Source: Bog-756 sp963831535 (lineage in GTDB: Bacteria > Actinomycetota > Acidimicrobiia > Acidimicrobiales > RAAP-2). From it: a stretch of 64,000 bases of DNA. The notes beneath the pieces were generated by a model. That model saw only the letters and a program-made list of their open reading frames with translations, did no database searches and was not told where the DNA came from. The first letter of the stretch is position 1. Every line of letters begins with the position of its first letter. Positions 36,843 through 46,363 of this stretch are shown one piece after another. The position numbers and the translations under genes were made by a program. The DNA lies in NCBI GenBank assembly GCA_963831535.1, contig CAWHQP010000007.1:930001-994000 (forward strand). The letters are read 5' to 3'.

Positions 36843-37082
36843 GTGACTAACGACGAGGCATTCGAGAAGTTCACGGAGTGTGCGGTGGAAGTTCTCCAGG
36901 TGCCCGCCGACAAGGTGACCAGAGAGGCGAGGTTCGCCGAGGACCTCGACGCCGACAGCCTCGACCTCGTCGAGCTGGTCATGGCGCTCGAGGAGACCTT
37001 TGACGTCTCGGTGGACGAGACCGAGCTCGAGGGCATCGAGACCATCGGGCAGGCCTTCGACCTGATTGCCGCCAAGCTCTGA
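36843..37082 (+). CDS. acpP: Acyl carrier protein
   Basis: 79 acidic residues with the phosphopantetheine site DLDADSLDLVELVMALE, the DSL Ser being the attachment point. The GTG start has AAAGGAG about nine bases upstream, a strong ribosome-binding site. Its stop shares one base with the fabF ATG (TGATG), so the two are coupled. It carries the growing acyl chain as a thioester. Confidence 0.97.
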   Translation: MTNDEAFEKFTECAVEVLQVPADKVTREARFAEDLDADSLDLVELVMALEETFDVSVDETELEGIETIGQAFDLIAAKL

Positions 37083-38277
37083 TGCTCCTGGGTATCGGTC
37101 CCGATGGCCCGGTGGCCGGCAGACGGGTCGCTGTCACCGGACTCGGGGTGGCCTCGTGCTGCGGCATGGGTACCGAGGCGCTGTGGACCGGGCTCAACGG
37201 GACGCCCCCGAGGGCGAGCGCCGGGTCCGTGACTTCGACCCCGAGCAGTGGTTCACCACCAAAGAGGCCAGGCAGGTCGACCGGTTCGCGCAGTTCGCGG
37301 TGGCCGTAGCGGATATGGCCCTCGCCGACGCCGGTGAACTCGACGCCGACCCGGGCCGGTCCGGCGTGGTGATGGGTACCGGTGTCGGCGGCCTCGAGAC
37401 CCTTCAGACCCAGATCCTGATCTTCGGGGAGAAAGGCCCCCGTCGGGTCTCCCCCCGACTGGTGCCGATGATGATGTCCAACGCCGGAGCCGCCGCCGTC
37501 TCCATCCGACTGGGCTGGCACGGTCCGTCCGAGACCATCACCACCGCCTGCGCCGCCGGCGCCCACAGCATCGGTCATGCTGCCCGCCTGGTGGCCTCGG
37601 GGCGCTGTGATGTCGCCATCGGAGGAGCCGCCGAGGCGGGCATGACCGGCGTGGGGATCGCCGCGTTCTCCAACATGACCGCCCTGTCGACCTCGGGGAA
37701 CTCACGGCCGTTCGACATCCGACGTGACGGGTTCGTGATCACGGAAGGAGCCGGCGCCCTCGTCCTCGAAGAGTGGGACCGCGCCGTGGCCCGGGGCGCC
37801 CACATCTACGGTGAGCTGTCGGGTTCGGCCAGTACCGCCGACGCCCACCACATTACCGCTCCCATTCCCGGCGGATCGGGTGCCGCGGCCTGCATGACCC
37901 TGGCCATGGAGGACGCCCGGGTCGAGCCGACCCGGATCGGGCACATCAATGCCCACGGTACGTCCACACCGTTGAACGACCAGGCGGAGTCGGATGCCAT
38001 CACCAAGGTGTTCGGTGTCGCGGCTCCCCCGGTAACCTCGACCAAGGGCATCACCGGCCACGGGTTGGGTGCCTGTGGGGCCATCGAGGCGGTGGCGGTG
38101 CTGCTCAGCATCGAACACCGTCTCATCCCCCCCACCGCCGGGTACGAGCAGCCCGACCCGGATATCCATCTGGACATCGTCGCCGGCACCGCCCGCCCCT
38201 GGGACCCGGCGCCGGTCCTGTCCAACTCCTTTGGTTTCGGTGGCCACAACGGCTGTTTGGTGATCTCTCCGGCCTGA
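37082..38277 (+). CDS. fabF: 3-Oxoacyl-ACP synthase II (frameshifted)
   Basis: Reconstructed length ~398 residues. RVAVTGLGVASCCGMG opens the thiolase fold; the catalytic Cys is in TTACAAGAHSIGHA, and the two catalytic His are in INAHGTSTPLND and GITGHGLGACG. It condenses acyl-ACP with malonyl-ACP. A base is missing from the C-run at 37205-37209: with six Cs the frame reads GTPPEGERRVRDFDP, the sequence expected at this point in actinobacterial FabF. This is the only deletion among the fourteen indels in the window. No fabH is seen here. Confidence 0.9.
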
Positions 38278-38362
38278 CCGGCCTTCCACCGCACCGGCCG
38301 TCCGACCGCCGGGGCAGGGATCCGGCCGGCCCCCGACCGGATCGTCCCGTGGGTGCAGCCCC

Positions 38363-38368
38363 TAGCGT
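38363..38368 (+). promoter_or_regulatory. Candidate leaderless -10 element (TAGCGT)
   Basis: TAGCGT ends nine bases before ATG 38378 and no Shine-Dalgarno sequence is present. Confidence 0.4.
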
Positions 38369-38377
38369 TGGGTTCCC

Positions 38378-40144
38378 ATGACCGACGACGTGGTTTCCCT
38401 CGACTCCGATCCGGTGCCTGACGGCCGCACCCGAGGCCGCGGCGGTCTGCCCGCCCCCGGGGGGACCAACGGCGGTGGCGGCACGGGTACCAGCGGCGTC
38501 CGGCCGGACCTGGCCATAGGGGCGTTCACCCCCCACGGGCCCTGGACCGTGGATCCCTCCGCCATGTCCTGGCGGTTCCCGTCGGCCGACTCGCCGGGGA
38601 TCGACGTCCTGCGGACCGAGGCCGCCCACCTGGCCAGCCAACTGGTCCGCCCCCAGCACCTCCCTTCGGTGCGCCGGGTGGCCACTGTGGGCTACCGACT
38701 GGGCTCGGCCCTGCTCGGCTGGGGGTTCCGCGACCGGGGCACCCCGTCATCACGGTCCGGCCTGTCCCGCCGGCTGCGCCCGGCCTTCGAGCGTCTCGGT
38801 CCCACCTACATCAAGCTGGGCCAGATCATCTCGTCGGGTGAGGGGATCTTTCCCGAGGAGTTGGTCGAGGAGTTCCGGCTTCTGCGGGACCGGGTTCCGC
38901 CCGAGCCCTTCGACGCCGTCCGGCGCACCATCGAGGAGGATCTCGGCCGTCCGCTGGCCGACGTCTTCGTCTCCTTTGACCGGGTGCCTATCGCCTCGGC
39001 GTCGATCGCCCAGGTGCACTCGGCGACCCTCCGCTCCGGCGAGCGCGTCGTCGTCAAGGTCCAGCGACGCACGGTGGCCTCGCTCGTCCGCCTGGACATC
39101 GCCGCCATGTCGTGGATCGCCCCCCAGCTGGTGGGCCGCATTCCCATCGCCACCCTCACCAACCCCCCGGCGCTGGTCGATCTGTTCGCCGAGACCATCG
39201 TGGAGGAGCTCGACTTCCGGCTCGAGGCCCAGAACATGTTGGACATCGCCGCCGTGTTCGCGGCCAGCGGCCAGCGGTCCATCGTGGTGCCCCGGCCCCA
39301 CCCGGAGCTGGTGACCCAGCGGGTCCTGGTCATGGAGCATCTCCACGGATTCGCCTGGGGCAACGCGACCGGCATGCGGGCGGCCGGTATCGACACCGCC
39401 GCCGTGTTGCGGTCCAGCCTCATCGCCTTTCTCGAGGGCGCGCTCCTCTACGGGGTGTTCCACGGCGACCTGCACGGAGGCAATCTCATGGTCCAGACCG
39501 ACGGGACCGTGGCCCTACTCGACTTCGGGATCACCGGCCGCTTGGACGAACGCAAACGCCTGGCCTTTCTGCGCCTGCAGATGGGGGCCACCACCAACAA
39601 CCTGTCCGTCCAGGTCGAGGCGTTGCGCGACCTCGGGGCCCTTCCCGCCGACTCCGACGTGGAGGCGGTCATCCGGGACCTGGGCCTCGACCGCCCCCCG
39701 CTCGACCCGACCACGCTCACCGCCGATGAGATGGTGGCCGAGCTCCGCGACGTGACCAAGGCCCTCCTGGCCTACGGCGCCCGCATGCCCAAAGAGCTCA
39801 TGCTCTTCGTCAAGGACATTCTGTTTCTGAACGGCGCCATGGCCACCATGGCACCGGACGTGGACATCCTGGGGGAGATCCTGGCAGTGGTGACCTACTT
39901 CACCGAACATCACGGGGACCAGATCGCCCGTGAGGTCGGTGTGGAGCTGCTCGATACCCCCATCGACCTCGACGGTTACCGCGCCGCCATGGGATTCCCG
40001 GACGAGTCCGACCCCATCACCTTCCACGACCTCCAGGAGCGGCGCGAGCTGATCCGTCGGCGACTCCAGGATCGGACCGAGCACGCCAGCCGCCGCTCGT
40101 TCGTCCGTGCCCTCTACCGCGTGATCCGCCCCGACCGCAGCTGA
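38378..40144 (+). CDS. AarF/UbiB (ABC1) family atypical kinase
   Basis: 588 residues. The first ~100 are polar and Gly-rich. The core has the ABC1 signature: FERLGPTYIKLGQIISSGEGIFP (the KxGQ motif that covers the active site), ASIAQVHSATLRSGERVVVKVQRR (Ala-rich loop and nucleotide-binding Lys), the catalytic FHGDLHGGNLMV and the metal-binding LLDFGITG. Family members support ubiquinone biosynthesis and lipid homeostasis, but the activity in menaquinone-using Actinobacteria is not established. The gene is convergent with trpA. Confidence 0.9.
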   Translation: MTDDVVSLDSDPVPDGRTRGRGGLPAPGGTNGGGGTGTSGVRPDLAIGAFTPHGPWTVDPSAMSWRFPSADSPGIDVLRTEAAHLASQLVRPQHLPSVRRVATVGYRLGSALLGWGFRDRGTPSSRSGLSRRLRPAFERLGPTYIKLGQIISSGEGIFPEELVEEFRLLRDRVPPEPFDAVRRTIEEDLGRPLADVFVSFDRVPIASASIAQVHSATLRSGERVVVKVQRRTVASLVRLDIAAMSWIAPQLVGRIPIATLTNPPALVDLFAETIVEELDFRLEAQNMLDIAAVFAASGQRSIVVPRPHPELVTQRVLVMEHLHGFAWGNATGMRAAGIDTAAVLRSSLIAFLEGALLYGVFHGDLHGGNLMVQTDGTVALLDFGITGRLDERKRLAFLRLQMGATTNNLSVQVEALRDLGALPADSDVEAVIRDLGLDRPPLDPTTLTADEMVAELRDVTKALLAYGARMPKELMLFVKDILFLNGAMATMAPDVDILGEILAVVTYFTEHHGDQIAREVGVELLDTPIDLDGYRAAMGFPDESDPITFHDLQERRELIRRRLQDRTEHASRRSFVRALYRVIRPDRS

Positions 40145-40162
40145 CCGGACCGACTGCGGCGA

Positions 40163-41026
40163 CTACGCCGGGTGGCCCTCGTCGAGGGCGTGACGGAGGG
40201 ACGAGACGAAGGTCGCCGCCCCGTCGGGTCCGCCGCCCTCGAGAAGCCGACGCACCAGGGCCGAACCGACCACGACGCCATCGGCCACCTGGCACACCGC
40301 CACGGCTTGTTCGGGGGTCGAGACCCCGATCCCGACACAGACGGGTAGCTCGGTGGCCTGGACCACCCGCTCGGCCACCTGGCGGGCCGAGTCGGCCAGC
40401 TCGGCCTGCTCCCCCGTGACCCCCATGCGCCCGACGGCGTAGACGAACCCGCGGGACCGGCGGCAGATTGCGGCGATGCGTCCCTCGGGTGTCGACGGGG
40501 CCACCAACAGGACGCTGGCCACACCGGCCTCATCGGCTGCGTGGGCCCACGGACCCAGTTCCTCGAGGGGCAGATCGGGGATGATGGCGCCGGAGACTCC
40601 CGATTCGGCCATCATGCCGGCAATCCGGTCGTGCCCGGCCCGGTAGACGACGTTGTAGTAGGTCATCACGACGAGCGGGACGCCCACGTCGATGCGGCTC
40701 AGATCGGCCAGGATGCCGTCGGGGGTCGTGCCCCGCTCGAGCGCCCGGAGCGATGCCTCTTGGACGGTGGGTCCGTCGATCATCGGATCCGAGAAGGGAA
40801 TGCCCACCTCGATGGCGTCGGCACCCGCCCCGGCGAGGGCCTCCAGGGTGAGCAGCCATTCGTCGTCCATGCCGCCGGTCACATAGGGGACGAGCAGCTT
40901 GTGGCCACCCTTCCGGCGGGCGGTCAGCCACGACTCGAGCAGGCCCGCTCGGTACGGGATCGGATCGGCGGTCGACGGTCGCAGGCCGTCAGTCGGCGTT
41001 GCGGGGGTGGGGGGCATGGTGGTCAC
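40163..41026 (-). CDS. trpA: Tryptophan synthase alpha subunit
   Basis: 287 residues of a TIM barrel. The catalytic Glu is in DAIEVGIPFSDPMIDGP and the catalytic Asp region in SGAIIPDLPLEE; GVSTPEQAV and VVGSALVRRLLE form the phosphate site. It cleaves indole-3-glycerol phosphate to indole, which is passed to TrpB. Its GTG start overlaps the trpB stop (GTGA 41023-41026). It is the last gene of trpC-F-B-A. Confidence 0.96.
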   Translation of the reverse strand: MTTMPPTPATPTDGLRPSTADPIPYRAGLLESWLTARRKGGHKLLVPYVTGGMDDEWLLTLEALAGAGADAIEVGIPFSDPMIDGPTVQEASLRALERGTTPDGILADLSRIDVGVPLVVMTYYNVVYRAGHDRIAGMMAESGVSGAIIPDLPLEELGPWAHAADEAGVASVLLVAPSTPEGRIAAICRRSRGFVYAVGRMGVTGEQAELADSARQVAERVVQATELPVCVGIGVSTPEQAVAVCQVADGVVVGSALVRRLLEGGGPDGAATFVSSLRHALDEGHPA

Positions 41027-42243
41027 GGACGCAGCAGCTCGCGTACCTGGGCGACGTCCTTGTCGCCGCGCCCGGAGAGGTTCACGAGCACCGTGGAACC
41101 GCTCGGGAGATCCGGAGTACCGGCGCGGTCGATCACCCAGGCCAGGGCGTGGGCTGACTCGAGGGCGGGGATGATGCCCTCGGTTCGGGCCAATCGCTGG
41201 AACGCCTCGAGCACCTGGACGTCGTCGGCCGACTCGTAGCGGGCCCGGCCCAGCTCGCCGAGATACGCGTGCTCAGGACCGATGCCCGGATAGTCCAGTC
41301 CGGCCGAGATGGAGTGGGCTTCGAGGATCTGGCCCTCCTCGTTCTGGATGAGCGCGCTCCTCATCCCGTGGAGGATGCCGGGAATCCCCGTGGTCATGGC
41401 CGCGCCTCCGGCCGCCTCCACCGCCACCAGGGCCGAGGACGTGGCGTCAGCGAAGCCGGCGAAGATTCCCGCCGCGTTCGAACCGCCCCCGGCACAGGCC
41501 ACGACCACATCGGGATCGACGCCATCGAGCAGCTGACGGCACTGCCGGCGCGCCTCGTCCCCGATGACCCGCTGGAACTCACGCACCATCCACGGGTAGG
41601 GGTGCGGTCCCATCACCGATCCCAGGCAGTAGTGGGTATCCCCCACGGACGCCACCCAGTCCCGCAGCGCCTCGTTGACGGCGTCCTTCAGGGTCCGGCT
41701 CCCACTCGAGACCGACCGGACCTCGGCGCCCAGCAGCTCCATCCGGAACACATTGAGCTCCTGACGTCGGGTGTCGATCTCACCCATGTAGACCAGGCAC
41801 TCCATGCCGAACAGGGCCGCCGCCGTGGCCGTGGCCACACCGTGCTGCCCCGCCCCCGTCTCGGCGATGAGCCGGCGTTTGCCCATGCGTCGGGCCAGGA
41901 GTCCCTGGCCCACCACGTTGTTGAGTTTGTGCGAGCCGGTATGGGCCAGATCCTCCCGCTTCAACAGGAGCCGGACACCGAGCTCGTCGGACAGACGTTG
42001 GCACTCGGTGACCGGGGTGGGTCGGCCGCCGTAGTGACGGAGGATCTCGTCGAATTCCGCATGGAACGACGGGTCGGCCCACGCCGAGCGGAAGGCGGCC
42101 TCGAGCTCCGTACAGGCCGGGATCAATGCCTCGGGAACAAATCGACCACCGAACTGACCGAACCGCCCGCTTGGGCCCGGATCGCCCATGATGGGGCCGG
42201 CGGCGTCGGGCTCGGCACCGACCGGGTGCAGTCGTTCGGTCAT
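41023..42243 (-). CDS. trpB: Tryptophan synthase beta subunit
   Basis: 406 residues. The N-terminus has FGQFGGRFVPEALIPA and the PLP-binding Lys is in HTGSHKLNNVVGQ; the phosphate-binding Gly-rich loop is ACAGGGSNAAG. KREDLAHTGSHK and ETGAGQHGVATA mark it as TrpB1. It condenses indole with serine. The ATG start overlaps the trpF stop as ATGA (42240-42243). Confidence 0.97.
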   Translation of the reverse strand: MTERLHPVGAEPDAAGPIMGDPGPSGRFGQFGGRFVPEALIPACTELEAAFRSAWADPSFHAEFDEILRHYGGRPTPVTECQRLSDELGVRLLLKREDLAHTGSHKLNNVVGQGLLARRMGKRRLIAETGAGQHGVATATAAALFGMECLVYMGEIDTRRQELNVFRMELLGAEVRSVSSGSRTLKDAVNEALRDWVASVGDTHYCLGSVMGPHPYPWMVREFQRVIGDEARRQCRQLLDGVDPDVVVACAGGGSNAAGIFAGFADATSSALVAVEAAGGAAMTTGIPGILHGMRSALIQNEEGQILEAHSISAGLDYPGIGPEHAYLGELGRARYESADDVQVLEAFQRLARTEGIIPALESAHALAWVIDRAGTPDLPSGSTVLVNLSGRGDKDVAQVRELLRP

Positions 42244-43004
42244 TCGTCGTCCTGCCAGTCAAAGAGCCCGCTCCCGTTACCGGAACTCCCCGACGCCCCG
42301 GTGTAGGTACTGGCCGCGGCCTCCCCGGCCGTGGCCGCCACCAGCCTGGCCGCAGCGTGGGCGGCGGCGATGAACGCCTTCAGCTTGCCCGGGTCCTTGA
42401 TGCCGGGGGCAATCTCGACCCCCGAGGCCACGTCGACCCCCCAGGGATGCAGGTGCTCGATGGCGGCGCCCACGTTCTCGGGTCGGAGACCGCCCGACAC
42501 GATCAGGCGGGTGGGATCGACCACTCCTTCGGCCAGCCGCCAGTCGAAGAGCTCGCCCGAGCCGGGGTTGGCTCCGTCGATGAGCAGGGTCTGGGCGCCG
42601 TACTCGCCGAATCGCTCGACGTTCCGGTGGCCGGCCGGAAACGCCTTGATGGTCCAGCGGGTGCGGCTGCTCACCCACTGAGTGTCCTCGATGGACTCGA
42701 CGCCGTGGAGCTGGACCGCGCCCAGGCCGATCTGGTTGGCGATGTCCACCACCCGCTGAGGGGCCTCGTCCCGGAACACCCCGACCGTGACGATCCCGTG
42801 GGGCAGCCGTTTGACGATGTCGGCTACGGCCGTCGGCGCCATCTGGCGGGGCGAGGGGGCGAAGATGAATCCGACGGCATTGGCACCCATCCCGACGGCC
42901 AACAGCGCATCGGCCTCCGAGGTGATGCCGCAGATCTTGACGAACAGACCCTCGGTGTCGCCGTCGTGGTCGGGTCCGATCCCGGTGACCGGCGAGGGGG
43001 TCAC
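42240..43004 (-). CDS. trpF: Phosphoribosylanthranilate isomerase
   Basis: 254 residues. After ~20 polar residues, FVKICGITSEADALLAVGMGANAVGFIF is the TrpF signature with the catalytic Cys; the catalytic Asp is in TLLIDGANPGSG, and the phosphate site in SGGLRPENV and GVDVASGVE. The last ~25 residues are a Gly/Ser tail ending in a short acidic motif. GTG 43004 overlaps the trpC stop. A separate TrpF means the hisA gene at 54.2-54.9 kb need not be the bifunctional PriA of many Actinobacteria. Confidence 0.95.
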   Translation of the reverse strand: MTPSPVTGIGPDHDGDTEGLFVKICGITSEADALLAVGMGANAVGFIFAPSPRQMAPTAVADIVKRLPHGIVTVGVFRDEAPQRVVDIANQIGLGAVQLHGVESIEDTQWVSSRTRWTIKAFPAGHRNVERFGEYGAQTLLIDGANPGSGELFDWRLAEGVVDPTRLIVSGGLRPENVGAAIEHLHPWGVDVASGVEIAPGIKDPGKLKAFIAAAHAAARLVAATAGEAAASTYTGASGSSGNGSGLFDWQDDE

Positions 43005-43792
43005 GCCCCCACTCCGAGTAGCCGCTCCACGGCGGTGCGACGGTCCCCCGCCCGGACCAGGCGTTCTCCCACCAGCACGGCCTGGTAGCCGGCCTCGGCC
43101 AGGCGGCGCACGTCGTCGGGCCCTCCGATGCCCGATTCGGCCACCGCGGTGACGTCGCCGGGCAGCGTCTCGCCGAGCCGGAGGGCCCGCTGATGATCGA
43201 CTTCGAAGGTCCGCAGGTCGCGTTGATTGACGCCGATCACGTCCGCACCGCTGTCGACGGCCCGCGACAGCTCGAGTTCGTCGTGCACCTCGACGAGGGC
43301 GGTCAACGAGCACCGCCGGGCCACATCGAGGCAGGAGGCCAGTTCGGTGTCGGTGAGCGCCGCCACGATAAGGAGTACCGCGTCGGCTCCCATCAATCGG
43401 GCGTCACAGACGTCGAGCGGGCCCACCGTGAAGTCCTTGCGGAGGACGGGGAGGGCGCAGGCGGCCCGGGCCGAACCCAGATCCTCGACGCTTCCCCCGA
43501 AGAACTCGGCGTCGGTCAGCACCGAGAGGCAGGTGGCTCCACCGGTCTCGTACTCCTTCGCCACGCCGGCCGGATCGAGCGTGGGGTCGAGGTCGCCCTT
43601 AGAGGGGGATCGACGTTTGATCTCGGCGATGAGGGCCATGCCCCGCCGGGACGCCTCGTCGACGATGGCTCCACGGAACGGACGCACCCGGCCGGCCTGA
43701 GCGGCCTGTTCCACCAGCTCGTCGAGCTGGCGGTCGTCGCCGGCAGCCCCGGCTCGATGGGCGGCGATGATGGTGTCGAGGTACGCCGGCAT
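43001..43792 (-). CDS. trpC: Indole-3-glycerol-phosphate synthase
   Basis: 263 residues of a TIM barrel: IAEIKRRSPSKGDL with the catalytic Lys, VLRKDFTVGPLDVCDARLMGADAVLL, LVEVHDELEL, GVNQRDLRTFEVD and AESGIGGPDDVRRL in order. It closes CdRP to indole-3-glycerol phosphate. First gene of the trpC-F-B-A operon; a TAGGAT hexamer lies nine bases before the ATG. trpD, trpG and aroF-like genes are not in the window; trpE lies in the his cluster. Confidence 0.96.
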   Translation of the reverse strand: MPAYLDTIIAAHRAGAAGDDRQLDELVEQAAQAGRVRPFRGAIVDEASRRGMALIAEIKRRSPSKGDLDPTLDPAGVAKEYETGGATCLSVLTDAEFFGGSVEDLGSARAACALPVLRKDFTVGPLDVCDARLMGADAVLLIVAALTDTELASCLDVARRCSLTALVEVHDELELSRAVDSGADVIGVNQRDLRTFEVDHQRALRLGETLPGDVTAVAESGIGGPDDVRRLAEAGYQAVLVGERLVRAGDRRTAVERLLGVGA

Positions 43793-43801
43793 GGCCCTCG
43801 G

Positions 43802-43807
43802 ATCCTA
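43802..43807 (-). promoter_or_regulatory. Candidate -10 element of the trpCFBA operon (TAGGAT)
   Basis: TAGGAT on the minus strand ends nine bases before the trpC ATG at 43792. No leader peptide or attenuator hairpin was seen between it and the divergent regulator gene. Confidence 0.45.
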
Positions 43808-44017
43808 CCAACCGTGGCCTCGCCCTCCGCCTGATGGGGAGACCGGGGTCTCAGCCGATTGGGATCGCAGCTTCGAGGTGGCCGGCCCGTGGTGGACAGC
43901 GTGGAAGGTCGGACGCCCGGGTGGCGGAGCCAGGATCAATGGGGTACCGCCGAGGAACCGGGTCCGGGCGGGATCACAGTTTCCTAACCATGGCAGGCGA
44001 TGATGACCTCCCGATGG

Positions 44018-44023
44018 CAGGCT
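44018..44023 (+). promoter_or_regulatory. Weak candidate -10 element (CAGGCT)
   Basis: CAGGCT ends seven bases before ATG 44031; it differs from TAnnnT at the first base. GGAGG between it and the ATG could instead act as a ribosome-binding site. Confidence 0.25.
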
Positions 44024-44030
44024 GGAGGGC

Positions 44031-44759
44031 ATGGTGGCTGGTGAGGACATGGTGGTGGTGATCGAGGACGATCACCACATCTCGGACCTGGTGGCGATGT
44101 ACCTGCGTCGGGACGGGTTCCGGGTGCTGCAGGCCGACGACGGCGAGGCCGGCCTGGCCCTCGTGGAGCGGGAGGGCCCCAACCTGGTGATCGTGGACGT
44201 CGGCCTGCCCGGTGAGCTCGACGGCTTCGACGTGTGTCGGCGGCTGCGGGGCGAGACGTTTCGGGCCCGCCACCGGCCCGGCTCCACCGTCGACGGGACC
44301 GGGGGGATACCCGTGCTCATCCTCAGTGCGCGCGACGACGAGGTCGACCGGGTACTCGGCCTCGAACTCGGCGCCGACGACTACGTCACCAAGCCGTTCT
44401 CGGCACGGGAGCTGGTGGCCCGGGTCCGCGCCATACTCCGACGCAGTGAGGTGAACCCGGCGAGCGGCGCCCCGCCGGTCGTGACCCTCGGTGCCATCGA
44501 AGTGGATTCCGGGCGCCGGGAGGTGCGTCGGGCCGGGGCCGTGGTCCCCCTGGCCACCCGGGAGTTCGATCTGCTCGCCTACCTGGCCGCCAACCTCGGC
44601 CTGGCCCTGTCTCGCCGACAACTGCTCAACGGGGTGTGGGGCGACGACTGGTACGGCGATGAGCGGACCGTCGATGTCCATGTCCGTCAGCTCCGCAAGA
44701 AGCTGGGTGACGACCTACCCCTGGCCACGGTCTGGGGAGTCGGCTACCGACTGGGATGA
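44031..44759 (+). CDS. OmpR/PhoB-family response regulator
   Basis: 242 residues. The receiver domain has the acidic pocket IEDDHH, phosphoacceptor Asp56 in VIVDVGLPG, Ser/Thr in LILSARDD and Lys121 in YVTKPFS. It carries an unusual ~17-residue insertion (about 76-92, HRPGSTVDGTGG-like) before the beta-4 strand. The C-terminal winged helix has ATREFDLLAYLAANLG, SRRQLLNGVWG and RTVDVHVRQLRKKLG, the DNA-recognition helix. The stop overlaps the kinase start as ATGA, so the two form a two-component system. Signal and targets are unknown. Confidence 0.94.
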   Translation: MVAGEDMVVVIEDDHHISDLVAMYLRRDGFRVLQADDGEAGLALVEREGPNLVIVDVGLPGELDGFDVCRRLRGETFRARHRPGSTVDGTGGIPVLILSARDDEVDRVLGLELGADDYVTKPFSARELVARVRAILRRSEVNPASGAPPVVTLGAIEVDSGRREVRRAGAVVPLATREFDLLAYLAANLGLALSRRQLLNGVWGDDWYGDERTVDVHVRQLRKKLGDDLPLATVWGVGYRLG

Positions 44760-46363
44760 GACGCCGTCTGACGGTCTCGGTCCTGGTGCTGATAGCCCTG
44801 ACGTTGGTGGTCACCACCGTCGGCAGCTACTTCTTCATCCGGCGGGCAGGAATCTCCACCACCCAGAACGAGCTGGCCGGCCAGGCCAAGGCCATCTCGA
44901 CCACCTTCTCGGACACGACGAGGACCAAGGTGAACTTTGTCCGGGAGAAGAAGATCATTACCGATGCGGGAAACTTCGCCGGTGCCAGCTTCATCGGACT
45001 CGATCCCGACGGCACCTACAGGGGCCGGCTTCCCGACGGGATCACGATCGCCGACCTCGACGTCCCGCTCCTGCAGTCTGGCCGGCAGGTAACTGGACAC
45101 ACCCGGGCCCAACTGGCCTTCTCCGCCGTCCCCACCCCGATCAAGGGCGTGACTGGGTACGACCCCGTGCTCGTCATCACGCGCCAGATCCACAATCCGG
45201 CCAATGGACTCCGGTACTTCGTATGGGTGGGTGTGATCGCCCTCGCCGTGGCCGCCCTGGTGGCCGCGGCCCTGGCCCGACGGTTCACCCGCCCCCTCAC
45301 TGCGGCGGTGGCCACCACCCGGCGGATCGCCTCGGGCGACCTCGACGCCACGGTGCCGGTCGGTCCCCACGAGGACCCCGAGTTCCTCCAGCTGGCCGAG
45401 TCCATCAACACCATGGGGGCAAATCTGGTCCGGGCGCGCGACCAGGAGCGGCAGTTCCTCTTGTCTGTCTCCCATGAACTCCGGACCCCCCTCACCTCCA
45501 TCCGGGGCTACGCCGACGCCGTGCTCGACGGGACCGCGGACGACGTGGCCGCGGCTGCTTCGGTCATCAGTGCCGAGTCCCGACGTCTCGAGCGGCTGGT
45601 CCAGGACCTGCTCGACCTGGCCCGGCTGGAGGCCGACCGGTTCGGCCTCGAGATGCAGACCGTCGATGCCGCGGCGCTCGCCGCCCAGGTGGCCGAAGGG
45701 TTCCGGCCCCGGGCCGAGGAACTGGGCATCGCTCTGTCCGTGTCCCCCGAGACGGCCCGGGCCGTCTGGGTGGTGGCCGATGCGGACCGCCTGGCCCAGG
45801 TGGTGGCCAACCTGGTGGAGAACGCCTCGTCCTTCGCCCGGAGTGCCATCGCCGTCGGCGCCGGGGAGGTGGGCGGAACTCCCACCATCTGGGTGGTGGA
45901 CGACGGCCCCGGCATCCCAGCCGACCAGCTCCCCCGGGTGTTCGAGCGCCACTTCACCTCAGACCGGGGTGGAGGACGGCGTAAGGGGTCCGGGCTCGGT
46001 CTGGCCATCGTTTCGGAGCTGTCCGCGGCCATGGGGGCGGGGGTCGGCGTCGAGTCGCCACTTTCCGGGGACGGGGGCACCCGGATGCAGGTCTGGTTCC
46101 ACCCCGCGGCACCCCCGGTCGGGTCCGACCCACCGGACCCCCGGGGCGCGGCGGACGGGGAGGCGGCGGGGACGCCGGGCATGCCTCCCTCGGTTCGGCT
46201 GGCGACGGCGCGGGCGGGTTCCACCCCGGTCGGCCCCCCACCGCCTGGGCCTGTCGGCGGCACGGGCGGAGCGGGTACCGCGGAGGGAATGGGCAGTTCC
46301 AGCGGTCACCCGGGTAGCCCGGTTGGACCGGACGGTCACCACGGATCGGTTGCCGATGGCTGA
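44756..46363 (+). CDS. Sensor histidine kinase (HAMP, HisKA, HATPase)
   Basis: 535 residues. TM1 at 8-28, an extracytoplasmic domain of ~120 residues, TM2 at about 153-174, then a HAMP linker. The dimerisation domain has FLLSVSHELRTPLTSIRGY with phospho-His240. The ATPase domain has the N-box NLVENASSFAR, G1 VDDGPGIP, F-box FERHFTSDRGGG and G2 GSGLGLAIVSEL. The last ~90 residues are a Gly/Pro/Ala-rich tail with no known domain. It pairs with the regulator upstream and overlaps the following SDR start by eight bases. Confidence 0.94.
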   Translation: MRRRLTVSVLVLIALTLVVTTVGSYFFIRRAGISTTQNELAGQAKAISTTFSDTTRTKVNFVREKKIITDAGNFAGASFIGLDPDGTYRGRLPDGITIADLDVPLLQSGRQVTGHTRAQLAFSAVPTPIKGVTGYDPVLVITRQIHNPANGLRYFVWVGVIALAVAALVAAALARRFTRPLTAAVATTRRIASGDLDATVPVGPHEDPEFLQLAESINTMGANLVRARDQERQFLLSVSHELRTPLTSIRGYADAVLDGTADDVAAAASVISAESRRLERLVQDLLDLARLEADRFGLEMQTVDAAALAAQVAEGFRPRAEELGIALSVSPETARAVWVVADADRLAQVVANLVENASSFARSAIAVGAGEVGGTPTIWVVDDGPGIPADQLPRVFERHFTSDRGGGRRKGSGLGLAIVSELSAAMGAGVGVESPLSGDGGTRMQVWFHPAAPPVGSDPPDPRGAADGEAAGTPGMPPSVRLATARAGSTPVGPPPPGPVGGTGGAGTAEGMGSSSGHPGSPVGPDGHHGSVADG

